DNA of 64,000 nt from Sphagnum compactum (Eukaryota > Bryophyta > Sphagnopsida > Sphagnales): assembly GCA_965153455.1 (NCBI GenBank), contig OZ234504.1, positions 11,966,001 to 12,030,000 of the forward strand, written 5' to 3'. A program made the translations under genes and the position numbers. How positions within the stretch are numbered: the stretch's first letter is position 1; each line of letters starts with the position of its first letter. Positions 25,147-35,700 of the stretch are shown one piece after another. The notes below the pieces were generated by a model. The model ran no database searches and was not told the origin of the DNA. It worked only from the letters and a program-made list of their open reading frames with translations.

Positions 25147-28100
25147 CTTCCTGGCAAGCCCTCTTCAATTTTGCTCTGAGGGCACAAAGATGGACATCAG
25201 GCCTGTCTTGTTTTTCAAAGTGAATCCCGGAGGGAAAAGGAGAATATAGCGGATTGGTGACAATTCAAGGTGAAAATTCTCAAGATCGGAATTCCAAATT
25301 GTCTTCAAGAGGTTCTGACTCAGTCTTTGAGTAATGTGTCTGAAAGTCCCTAGCTCCACAAATGTGGTATTATGAAGCTCAGAACAACCTTGGAATGTGT
25401 TTGTGACACCTTCACAATATGGAAAACTGATGGCAATGCAGGGAGGTACAGAAATCTCATCGGTAAAAACCTAGTTCAAATTTTCTTTTTCCTGGCAGCA
25501 GACAGACACCCATTTTGGGCTTCAATGAGGATTTTTTACATTTATTTTGTGTGACAAATCCCTGACCAAATGATGCTTCTGAGGGATGATGATCTAGCCC
25601 AGACATGATTATCCCCTTTTTACAAGTTCCATGTGATACAAATGTCACAATGCCACAACCAAATGGGGGAGCTTCTCCAAGTGGAAAATTTTGATGAATT
25701 GCCTTCATGCTGAGTATCTCATCACAACAAATATAAGATTTTGGAAAATTTGAATTTTAGCTAATTACCAAAGCAACATCCCAATACTAGACATTGAATA
25801 ACAAAAAAAAAAAACCAAAAAAGAAAAAAAGAAAAAAAGATCTTAAACTCATCTAACACGACAATTTCAAGTTCTCTAATTTTTAGCATCTGTGGACAAA
25901 TTAATTTCCTTAGTTTTTGTTGTTTTGAATATATATTGAGAACCATATGAAGTTGTAAGAATTTTTTAAAAAATAAAATAAAAAAAGTTGATCGATGTTG
26001 GCAATGCATAATAACAATGCAGAGCTCAAAATTTTTTACATGTCATTTTGTCAAATATGGGTAGTAAGTAGTACCTTTTGCTATGTACAATTTATGTGAG
26101 GAAGATTTCCAAAGAGGGAAGAATCCTTCTTCACCTTTAAATTTGAGAATCTTTGTACATACGATGTTTGTTCTAGAACCCAAAAAGGTGAAAGTGAGCA
26201 AAAGGGATGATCTCTCGGGTTCATTGAAATCCCTTACTTTATTGCACCAAATACGCAACAATAGATTAATTTCTCTTCCGTGTTTGTTTGCTTATGCAAA
26301 CATCGAAATAATTTATTGGCCTTGCATTGTGAGTTGTGTGACTAACAATAAGGTGGACCCAAAATAAAATTGAGTTTGTGCAAGGTATTATTATGATGCC
26401 ATAAAAGAATTATTATATATTATTATTAATATTATTTATAAAAAATTTCTTGGTATGCCTTTTTTTTTCGGTGAAAAACACAAAGGAAATGGATGAAACA
26501 ACAACAATTGGAAAAAATCAATGAGGATTATTATTATTTTTGCTTCTTTTTTTTTCTTTGGTAGTGCAAAAAAAAAGAAGTTTGAAATATTTCTTTCAAG
26601 AGGGTTTAGGGTTTTTAGGGTTTAGGGTTTAGGGATGAAAATCAAAATTTTAAACAATAGAAAATTTTGGTGAGATGAGCAGAAACTGGTCCAAGTGCAT
26701 GCATGCATGCAATGGTCAAACCCTAAAATTTCCCCAAAATTTGGGCTAAACTTGGGCTTCAGCTTTTGCTGCTCCACACACAACCAATGAACCACCAAAA
26801 TATGTACCTACCACAAAAAGAAAAAGAAAAAGAAAAAGATAGGCATATGCTTTTTTTTTTGGTCTTTTCCACTTCCAAGAAATTTCATCTTGACATCATT
26901 AGTGTATATATATATATAATTTCCCACAAATAGTTTTCTCAATTTTCAACAAATTTTTTTTGTTGTAAAAAATAGATTTTTTGGATTTTTTGGGGTTTTT
27001 TTTTCTAGTGTAAAATTGAAACTAATTTAGTTAAAAATTCTATGTCTCAAAATTGGTAATTAAAAAAAAACCCTGCACCAGCAGTGTTCTTTATTTATTT
27101 ATTTATTTATTTATTTATTTTCAATTTTCTCATGTTGTTCCAAAAGTGGTGATCAGCCGCAAGAGGATTTAGCCAAATCTGGTTACAAGACAAATAAAAG
27201 AAATAGAAAAGTCTAGGAATCTTATCACATGTTGGTGAACCCTTAGAACCTCTTAGCTAAATATGGCGATTTGGAAAAAGAAAAAAAGAAAAAAAAAGCT
27301 AAAAGAAAAATGTCCAAATCCTCCAAAAATCTTGACGATTTCAAAACTTTTTTCCTCCAAATATATTTGGCAAAATGTTTTTTTGAGAAAATTTCCAAAA
27401 TATTCCCTTGACCATGTTCCATGGGATTTTTTATATATACAGCAAAATGGCTAATTTTCGCCACCAAATTAAATTTTTAAGAAAATCACTGCCCTGGACA
27501 CTGTGAAAATGGGATTTCATCACTTTAAAAAACTTAATAGCTTAACAAGATCAAATTCAAACACATTAAAAAATTGAAAAAAAAATTGAATTGGAATTTC
27601 AGGATGACTCCAATTATCGAGGAAACCCACTTTTCATGAATCCAAAAATAAAATAAAATAAAAATTTAAAATAATCTATGAATTTAAATAAATAAATAAA
27701 TGAATAAATAAATAATTCAGGTTTTCTTTTTTTGGATATTAAAACCAAAAAATATAAAAAGAAAAACTGAATTGAAATTCCATTACTCGATTTCAGACCA
27801 ATTCCAGAATAATTTGGCTCCTTTTGTCAATTTCCAGAATTCCAGAATTGGCTCCTTATTTCAAAAGGAAAATTCCAAAAAGGAATTGGCGCCCTTTTGT
27901 CTGTTCACAGGGGAGAATCTACCCAAGTTTCTCACATCTTTTGCCTAAGTATCGCATCTTTTTGATTTCCGAAAAGATGAAAGAAGAAGAAAGAAGAAGG
28001 AGTGCTGGTAGCTCTTCGCTTTTGTTGTGTGTGCTCTTGTGCACACGAGAATCGACCCGTTTTGTGGGTTTTTCGGCGACGATCTGCGACAATCTGAGCT

Positions 28101-28181
28101 GAGGAGGAGACGAGCTCCAGAAAAATTCGTCGGGACTTGATCGAGTGTTTTGGTCTGGAGTCGTAGCAACAACAGTCGAAA
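25147..28181. other. AT-rich spacer between IND1 and the M32 gene
   Basis: No gene is supported. It contains a telomere-like TTTAGGG tract (about 26601-26635), an ATGC alternating tract (26698-26712), AAAAG repeats (26816-26838) and ATTT/AATA microsatellites (27090-27122, 27685-27712). The right end holds the promoter and 5' UTR of the carboxypeptidase gene. No TATA box can be assigned with confidence. Confidence 0.55.
26601..26635 (+). repeat. Interstitial telomere-like TTTAGGG motifs
   Basis: Four TTTAGGG or near-TTTAGGG units occur in tandem (one reads TTTTTAGGG). Shorter relatives appear near 40921-40943, 34386 (CCCTAAACCCTA) and 60960-60975. Such telo-boxes occur both in plant promoters and as scars of break repair. 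The nearest gene start is about 1.5 kb downstream. Confidence 0.7.
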
Positions 28182-29855
28182 ATGGGTCGTGGTGGAATTG
28201 GCAGCGATGGTGGTGGTGGGGGAGTTGTGGCAGGGGAGTTGCGAGAAGTTTTCGAGAAGCTCAAAGGGAAGCTGAGGGAGATCAATTCTTTGGAAGGAGT
28301 GCGAAATCTGCTAACATGGGACCAGCAGGTTTTCATGCCGGTGAACGGAGGAGCGGCAAGAGGAGAGCAGCAAGCGGTGATAGCGCGGGTGGTGCATGCG
28401 CATCAAACGGATGAGGCTTTGGGAGAATATCTGGAAAAGCTCACTGTGCAATTCGGGAAATTGCAGGAATTGGGATTTTCGCAGTTGGAGATTGCGTCCG
28501 TGCGAGAAGCAGCTCGGGATTACGCTAGAACGAAGAAGAAGCCTGTGGAGCTTGCTGCACGAGCGGCGAGACTGGAGTCTACCGGTGTGGGTGCATGGCA
28601 GAAAGCCAGGAAGGAAAACGACTTCAGCTTGTTTGCTCCTGTGCTGCAGGAGTGGCTTGAGATTGTCAGAGAAGAAGCGGCGGCAGTAGATCCGGAGCTC
28701 GATGTCTACGACTTCTGTCTGGACAAATACGAGAGAGGCGCGACGAGGAAAAGTCTCGACCCATTCTTCGCTTCTATCAAAAACCCTCTCATTGAGCTCT
28801 TGCGACAGATTCTCAAGAAGCGAGAAGAAGAGGAGGGGAACAACAACTCTAATCCGCAGTTCCTCCACACCAAGGAATCCTTCAGCGGCAGTTTCTCTGT
28901 GGAAACTCAGAAGCGTCTGGCCAAAAAGCTTTCCGAGGAACTCGGATTCGAGTACGCCAGCGGCAGATTCGACGAGTCAGTGCATCCCATGACTATCAAC
29001 ATCGTCTCTCCCTTCGATGTCAGGCTCACTTCCAGATTCAGCGAGACCGACCTCTCCGCAGGCATTCTCGCCACGCTGCACGAAACGGGTCATGGGCTCT
29101 ACGAGCAAGGGCGCGATGCGGAGGCATGTAAGGACGGATTGCCAGTGTCAAGAGCTCCTGGATTAGGGTTACACGAAAGCCAGTCTCTCTTGTGGGAGAA
29201 GCAAGTGGGAATGAGTGCAGAATACTGGGAGCATTACTGGCCTGAGGTGCTCACAAACTTCTCCACTTCATTGCCCAACAAAACGGCAGAGGATTCCACC
29301 CAATTCCACAAAGCCATCAACGAGATCAAACCCTCCTTCATCAGGGTTTATGCTGATGAGGTTTCTTATCCCTTGCACATTCTCCTGCGGTACGAGATCG
29401 AGAAGGGCTTGTTGGATGGGTCTCTCCCAATCGCAGATGTACCTGCAGTTTGGAACCAGAAGATGAAGGAGTACCTTGGAATTGTACCCAAGAACGACAC
29501 TGAAGGATGCTTGCAGGACATTCATTGGGGTCTGGGTGCATTTGGGTACTTCCCAACCTACACGCTTGGTGCTGTTTATGCATCTATGCTCTTCAAGACA
29601 GCTGAGAAACAGATTCCCCAGCTTCGACAACGCATCAAGGAAGGCCAATTCAAGCCGTTGCGAGAATGGTTACGGGAGAAGATTCATGTGGTTGGCTCCT
29701 TGTATGAGACTGCAGATGAGCTTATTGAGAACATCACTGGAACGAAGCTCGATGCTTCATGCTTCTTGAACTATCTGTCAGGCAAGTATGGCGCTCTCTA
29801 TGATTTGTCCACTCCAGCAGCTGAAACCAAAGCTGATGTTGCCAATGTTTCTTAA
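28182..29855 (+). CDS. M32 (Taq-type) metallocarboxypeptidase, intronless
   Basis: This 557-residue protein of peptidase family M32 should be a zinc carboxypeptidase that removes C-terminal residues from peptides. The zinc motif HETGH lies at residues 300-304 and the third ligand Glu332 in GLGLHESQS, both as in the family. The FDVRLT segment (about 278-283) matches the family's DxRxT substrate-binding motif, and the C-terminal half has the conserved IRVYADEVSYPLHI and IHWGLGAFGYFPTY blocks. Family members are near 500 residues; the excess is a Gly-rich N-terminal extension of about 20 residues with no clear targeting signal. The start is the first ATG, at 28182, in frame with the conserved Leu-Thr-Trp-Asp-Gln block. 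The whole domain is one uninterrupted frame, unlike the intron-rich IND1 nearby. All catalytic residues are present, so it is probably active. A bacterial or algal origin is possible but cannot be tested here. Confidence 0.95.
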   Translation: MGRGGIGSDGGGGGVVAGELREVFEKLKGKLREINSLEGVRNLLTWDQQVFMPVNGGAARGEQQAVIARVVHAHQTDEALGEYLEKLTVQFGKLQELGFSQLEIASVREAARDYARTKKKPVELAARAARLESTGVGAWQKARKENDFSLFAPVLQEWLEIVREEAAAVDPELDVYDFCLDKYERGATRKSLDPFFASIKNPLIELLRQILKKREEEEGNNNSNPQFLHTKESFSGSFSVETQKRLAKKLSEELGFEYASGRFDESVHPMTINIVSPFDVRLTSRFSETDLSAGILATLHETGHGLYEQGRDAEACKDGLPVSRAPGLGLHESQSLLWEKQVGMSAEYWEHYWPEVLTNFSTSLPNKTAEDSTQFHKAINEIKPSFIRVYADEVSYPLHILLRYEIEKGLLDGSLPIADVPAVWNQKMKEYLGIVPKNDTEGCLQDIHWGLGAFGYFPTYTLGAVYASMLFKTAEKQIPQLRQRIKEGQFKPLREWLREKIHVVGSLYETADELIENITGTKLDASCFLNYLSGKYGALYDLSTPAAETKADVANVS

Positions 29856-29984
29856 AAAAAGAGTATTATGAGATTGATTCTCTTGCAGCATTCATTCACT
29901 GACTGTAGTTTTCATCCCTCAAAATTGCTGATTGAGCATGCTTGAAGATTGGATTCTCTGCTTATGTGATTGTAATGGAAATAT

Positions 29985-30500
29985 ATATGCCAAAGCTCAA
30001 TTTGCTCATTATCTTAAACTTCTGCTTTTTATGATCATGCCAAAGTCTTTTGTCAATTTGCTCATCTTGCTGCACCTTCCACTTTTTCTTATCATGCCAG
30101 AGCCTTTGGTCAATATGCTCATCTTCCAGCTTCCACATCTCTGATCATGCCAACAACACCTTTGGTCAATCTGCTCATCTTTGAGCTTCTGCTTTTCAGA
30201 TCATGCCAAAACTGTTTGGTTATTGGGTCATCTTACAGCTTCCACATTTGTGATGCATGCCAGAACCATGTGAGTTGTCGGGTCATCTTGCAGCTTCTGC
30301 ATTTCTGATCATGTGAAAACCTTTCTGTCGATTTGCACATCTTGCAGCTCCTGCATTTCTGATCATGCCAAAACCTTTTTGTCAATTTGCTCATCATCTT
30401 GCAGCTTCTGCTTTTATGATCATGCCAAAGCATTTTTGTCAATGCGATCATCTTTGAGCTTCTGTGCATGTCTAAGACTGATCATGCTAAAGCCTTTTTT
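29985..30500. repeat. ~57-bp tandem array downstream of the M32 gene
   Basis: About nine or ten imperfect units are built from TGATCATGCCAAA, CCTTTTTGTCAATTTGCTCA and TCTTGCAGCTTCTGC. The array starts roughly 130 bp after the stop codon at 29853, so it may be transcribed as part of the 3' UTR. Units vary in length and base content, so it is an aged minisatellite. Confidence 0.8.
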
Positions 30501-30594
30501 GTAGCATTGGCAATTTGTCTACAAATTGCATTGCTGCTAAGCCTTTCCTTCATTCCCCAAACCTGCAGTCATCGTTTTGCTTCAATCTTCTGGT

Positions 30595-30745
30595 AATGAA
30601 GCTTGAATCTTGAGATTGTACAGAAGCTTGAATTTTGGGATGGTACAGAAGCTTGAAGCTTGACATTGTACAAAAGCCTGAATCAAGCTCGAGATCGCAC
30701 AGAAGCTTGAAGTTTGAGATTGCACAAAAGCTTGAAGAAGACTGA
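30595..30745. repeat. ~30-bp tandem repeats (GAAGCTTGAA core)
   Basis: Five imperfect units contain GAAGCTTGAA followed by GAGATTGTACA or a close variant. It is a second minisatellite, separate from the TGATCATGCC array about 100 bp upstream. HindIII-like AAGCTT sites recur through it. Confidence 0.75.
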
Positions 30746-31639
30746 GATTTGTTCTTTCGTTGGTGAAAGCTACAAGCCAGGCAGCCGCACAGACAGACGG
30801 GATGATTAATTTCCTTGGTTTTCTGCAACAACAACAACAACAAGAACAAAACACTTGGTTTCTTTCTTTCCAACAAGAGACCCATTTATTTTCGCAGTAT
30901 CCACACCACAGCTCTGGTGTCCTCCATCCCCCATGAAATGCTCTTTTGTTTTTGGTCAGTGATCGTCAAAAAAGCAAAATCCAAGCAGAAAAGAAAAACA
31001 GTAGTAACGAAGTTCTTCAGCGGCTTTTTCCCTCCCATCAACTTCCTTCCACTTTCTTACTTTCACGTGTCCGATGTCTACTGTGCACGCATAACAACGA
31101 TCACCATCTTTTGGTCGCTACTTTTTTTTTCCTCCAGGCACGTGTCATGTTCCTTACTAAGCTAGATAGGAGGAAGTAAGTATGGGCGTCTCACCTCCAA
31201 GCATTTGTCCCTCGCTAAATGGGTTTCCTTTTGAAGCAACAACAACCCATTTCAGAAGGAGGAGGAGTCGGAGGAGCAAGAACAAGTTCTTCAACAGCAC
31301 TCTGAACAAGATTGTGCTCAAGTCTATAGATTGAATCATTGTCAGAAATGCGTTTGTGAAGCTTTTTTCTGTTGAAGAATGGTAGAGAAACATGATTGAG
31401 GCTGATCACAGTTGTTCCTCTCTTGGGTCAACTTCAAGAGTTCTACACATGGTGCTGGTGCTGCGGGTTCCCTTGCCTTGAGGGTATGGGGATTCGCCAC
31501 CAAACTTTTGCTGGAGATGATTCTTCCTTAGGCACTACGAGTACTGCTTTTTTCTTTTCGAGTCCGGAGACATAAGAATCCCAGCAGAACTTCTCAGTTG
31601 GAAAAAAACAGGTGCAAAAGAAAGGAAAAAACAGAGAAG
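30746..31639. other. Spacer / 5' region of the 31640 gene
   Basis: No protein-coding gene is supported. A CAACAA tract (30826-30844) and short low-complexity stretches occur. The part next to 31640 is probably promoter and 5' UTR of the following gene. No core promoter element is convincing. Confidence 0.45.
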
Positions 31640-32776
31640 ATGGAGGAAGCTAGAGGTGACCAGCTGAGGGTTAGGGTAGGTGGAAACTGTGACAGCAAGG
31701 GAGGAGGAGGAGGAGGAGGTGGATTTGTTGGGTCCACCACGATGGGCGTTGCAATTGGTTTTGTTGCAGCTGTAGGATTGGGAGTAACGGGGAAATGGGT
31801 AACAAAGATGAGACAAAAGCCCAAGAAGAAGGACCCAGAAGTTGAGGTACTGGAAGCTGTTGTCCGGGGCGATCTTGCAAGAAATCCATCACCGCTGCAA
31901 ATGCTTGATTTGGATCCTCAGCTGCTGAACAAGAGGAACGACATCATCACAGAAGGAGCCGTCAATGAGAACAACAACAATGAGGATTTGAGCCTTGATG
32001 CTGAAATTATTGGGTTAAGCTCACTAATTGTGAACCATGATGGAGGAGCAACAACAAATGGGTACCCAAAAAAAAACCTAGCGGTCAAGAAGAGCAGTGA
32101 TGTTCAGAAAGCAAGAGAAACAACAACTGATGGTGATGATGAAAAAAAACCCACCAAAGATGATATTGTGGCTAGGAGCGAAGAAGCTGCAGCAGATACA
32201 CAGCCACAAGCACTTGTCAATGGATTCAGGTATGTCACTCTCTTCTTCCTCTTCCATCTCCTTTTGTTTCAATGCAAATTCCACAAAATTTGTTCTCTGT
32301 GCTCTTTCTTCCTCTTCCACCTCTGTTTATCTCAATGCAAATTCCAAGTATTTCCTGCCAAGTCAGAATGTGACATGAACTCTTTTTTGTCTGAGGTTTC
32401 CCACCTTCTCAAGGACATAGTTAGCTGTACACATAGTTGCTGCCATTCAAGTAAAGATCTGGTTTGAAGCATTGCTCCTGCAGAAGACAAAAGAGATAAA
32501 GAAAGACAATGATGGACTACAAAGAGTCAAAGAGAGACAATGCATGACAAAGAGATGAAGAAAGATGTGTTAAAATCCCAGAAGCGTGAATGTATGTACA
32601 ATGATAGTGTCTCTTTCTTTCAAGAACCCATTTTATTTTTTGGGGGGCACTCTTTTCTGCTTCCTTTCAGAGGCAGACAAATACCAGCACTTGGCAGCCA
32701 TGGGCAAGCAACAGGGTTTGCTCACTTCCTCTGGACCGTGCATTTGGAAAAAGTCATCAGGTTTTCCACAGTTTAG
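31640..32776 (+). CDS. Unknown small protein with one predicted membrane segment
   Basis: I do not recognise this protein. Exon 1 runs from ATG 31640 to 32229 and ends in a good donor (CAG/GTATGT). The most economical second exon is 32671-32776, after a TTCCTTTCAG acceptor, giving about 231 residues. In sequence order there is a short charged start, a run of eight glycines, a hydrophobic segment of about 20 residues (TMGVAIGFVAAVGLGVTGKW), then a basic KMRQKPKKKD stretch and a long polar, Asp/Asn/Lys-rich, probably disordered region. This fits a protein anchored by one N-terminal membrane helix. The frame of the second exon is uncertain: another frame there reads EADKYQHLAAMGKQQG and looks equally coding, and further exons could exist around 32937-33150. 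Confidence 0.45.
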
Positions 32777-35700
32777 ATAGCCAGTTTCACCCAGAATCAT
32801 CCTCTTTCCTTTGTATTGATGTACACTTTGACAGCAGGTGTGAAGTTATAGTTGTCTGTAACTACTAAGGCGTTTTTTCTTCATGGGTTTCTTCTTCACT
32901 ACAAGAAGTTTAGCTCAACTGAAGAGGTGGATACTAGTACAGCATCCTTCATGTAATCAGTCCAAGCTGTTGTGGTCCAAGCTTCCAGAGAGATATTAGA
33001 AATGAGAGTTGTGATTCTTTGACACAAGCTGCCAGTGGGATGATTGTAGGTTGGATGAAATCCAAGGCATACAAGTCGCAGAAGCTTGAGCTCGAGTCTA
33101 AGAAGGAGCCCTGCTCTGATTCAGCTTTCAAATTCAGCTGTCTCTTTTAGACAGTAGAATGTGACTGAAGACCCCAAATATGATGCCTGATTTTTGTAAT
33201 ACATGACTGTGTGGTGTGCAGTGTGGACTACTTATTGTTCATGTTGAAATTATGATCCCTTTGTGGCATTTTGTACTGAGCTGCTAGCAAGCCTCACACC
33301 CTTTCTCCTGATTTTGTTCTTGGATGCTCCCTATGCTCTGTTTATTTGGGAATGAAAACATGGTTTTGATCTCCTCCACCCTTATTACTGACAAGACAAC
33401 TGCTGCCATGAGAAACAGGGAAGCATGAAATGGAGGAATGCCATGGTTTCTAGAATTGTCATAGGGTCATCCACTCTCACAGGAAGATAGATGATGCCAT
33501 GGTTTGAGAATCATCAGAGTTCTGTTTTGGAACAATTGATCAATCACAGCAAGATGATTCTTCTGTAACAGAAGCAGTAATGAATCCAGAAGGCAAATGG
33601 AGGCAATATTCCATGCGATTTTACAAGAGAAATGATCCAATCTGAAATGATCACTCCTGATCCTGTGATTGAAGAAACCCTCCCCCACCTCTGTAAGCTT
33701 TCATTCCTTGCAGAGCAATCCTGCAATACAAAAAGCTATAGCAAACATTGCTTGATTGATATCCATCAAACCCAATAGGAGAAACCATGTGTGTTTGCAG
33801 CAGCAACAGCAGCAAGTCTGTGTTGGTGGGCTGCGGCAACAGCTGACTTTCAACAAAGCCTTGAAGAATTAACAACTCCCTTGCTCGCCTGTTTCAAGTC
33901 TGCAGGTCTGCTCAGGTGGGAAGCTCTTGTGGTTCATCCCAATCCAGCATCAGCTCTGGCATATGTCTTTCTTCCAGAACTGCAACAACATGGGAAGCTA
34001 AGATTTAGATTGCTCAATTAGTGGATGGGTTGGTGGTAGGGAGAAGCTTCAACTGTATTGTTTCTTTTTCTGCATGCCATTGGGAAGCTGTTACGAAGCT
34101 GTACCTGAAGAGCAACAATGCATACATACACACATTCGAGTACAGAGTTGTATGTATGTATGTATGTACAAGACATGCTTTCATTCAAACTGTGCCAGGA
34201 ACAATGGGGAGCTGCTTCTGCTGCTGCTGCTGCTACTTTGCACGGGTGTGAAGCTTTGTGTGCATTGTTGCTCCTCTGGTGTTTCCTAACAGTGGTTTCA
34301 GCCTGGAGTGTGCATCTTGCAATTGAAGGCTGCACACCAGACACCACCATTGAGTGAGAGCCGCGATCAACAAGTGTGCTAGAACCCTAAACCCTACCAG
34401 GTCTTCTGAAGCAACTGAACTGCTTGGTAAGGGTCCTGCCCTTTGCTGCAAGGATAAGGATGATGTATTTCCAGTTTTGGGTATGCCACACAAACTCCAC
34501 AAAACATTTTTTGAGGAGCACTTTGAGTTTCTCCAGGGCTCTTTCTTTTGCAGCATTGAAAACTGTATACCAATTTCAAGAGAGCAAATGACATCAAGAG
34601 TTTAGCAAACCTTGAAGAGAATTGTGAACAATGCAGCATTCAGGATTAATACCACGGATTGGGTGACCGCAAGTAAGGTTGACAAGAGCTCAGATGATGC
34701 TTGAGAAAACAACATCCAAGATACCAAACACAAATATGATGTGCATGTACCATCATCATCTGCCAATATTTATGGTAGTTAGTCACTACTATACATGATG
34801 TATATTCTGGTTATGCCTCTCATCCGAGGGCATTACCAAGTGTAAAGCACTGCTAGAAATGCAAAACAGGAAGGAAAACATATGTTTTGTTCAGATGCAC
34901 ATTTTAAAATGTAAGTATCATCTTGAGAACTTGAGATTCTTCAAGTTACTTGATATCAGTTATAGAGTTGTGATATATCTTGAAGGTTTTGGGTTTTCTT
35001 TTAGAGGATTTTTTTGAAGATTATATTTTTGCATGGTGAAATATTTGAGTTTCCATAATTCTTCTTTTGCCTTAAGATAACTTTTTAATGTAAAATGGCA
35101 AGGCCACAGTGTGACAGACACACCCCTTGTTTTTGTAGAAGTTCCATTTAGAGTAAGTCTTAAGAGGAAGGAAGACCCATCTGCTTTGGTTATTGTATCT
35201 GATGCATTTTTTTTTGTCTTGGCATATTGCATTTCTCTGCAATGAAGTACAAACAATGTACAATGTCGAACAAACAAGCGAATCTCATCAAGCCTTCATC
35301 GTGTCCTTCTTGACTGAGAGAAATGACCACTAGTGATGTTTTTGGAGATATTGTGAGAAGTAGTAGATCAATTGTGATGGGGAATTTGTGTTTTGGCATT
35401 TTGTGTCAATGTTGTTACAATTCGTTTATACAAACATCAAATTGATGTTCAACCCATCTAGTTTCTCCTTCAAATCTCAAATGTTTTGTTAGTGTTAAGT
35501 GTGGTTGATTCTTGTGGGGGAGTGAAAATTTCCACCTTGAGCTCGTATCATGCCTTAGCAATGCACAACATTAATGTATGTTAAAAAATTACACTCATGG
35601 TTTCCAACCAAGTTTAGTAGCTATCAAATTTTCCGAGGCTTGATACTCACAATTGATAGTACCAAGGCTCGATCCCTCAATAAAGGCTAAATTTTCTTCT

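Noticed and set aside
26601-26635. Chromosome end or telomere fusion site
   Set aside because: There are only about four TTTAGGG units, and ordinary spacer lies on both sides.
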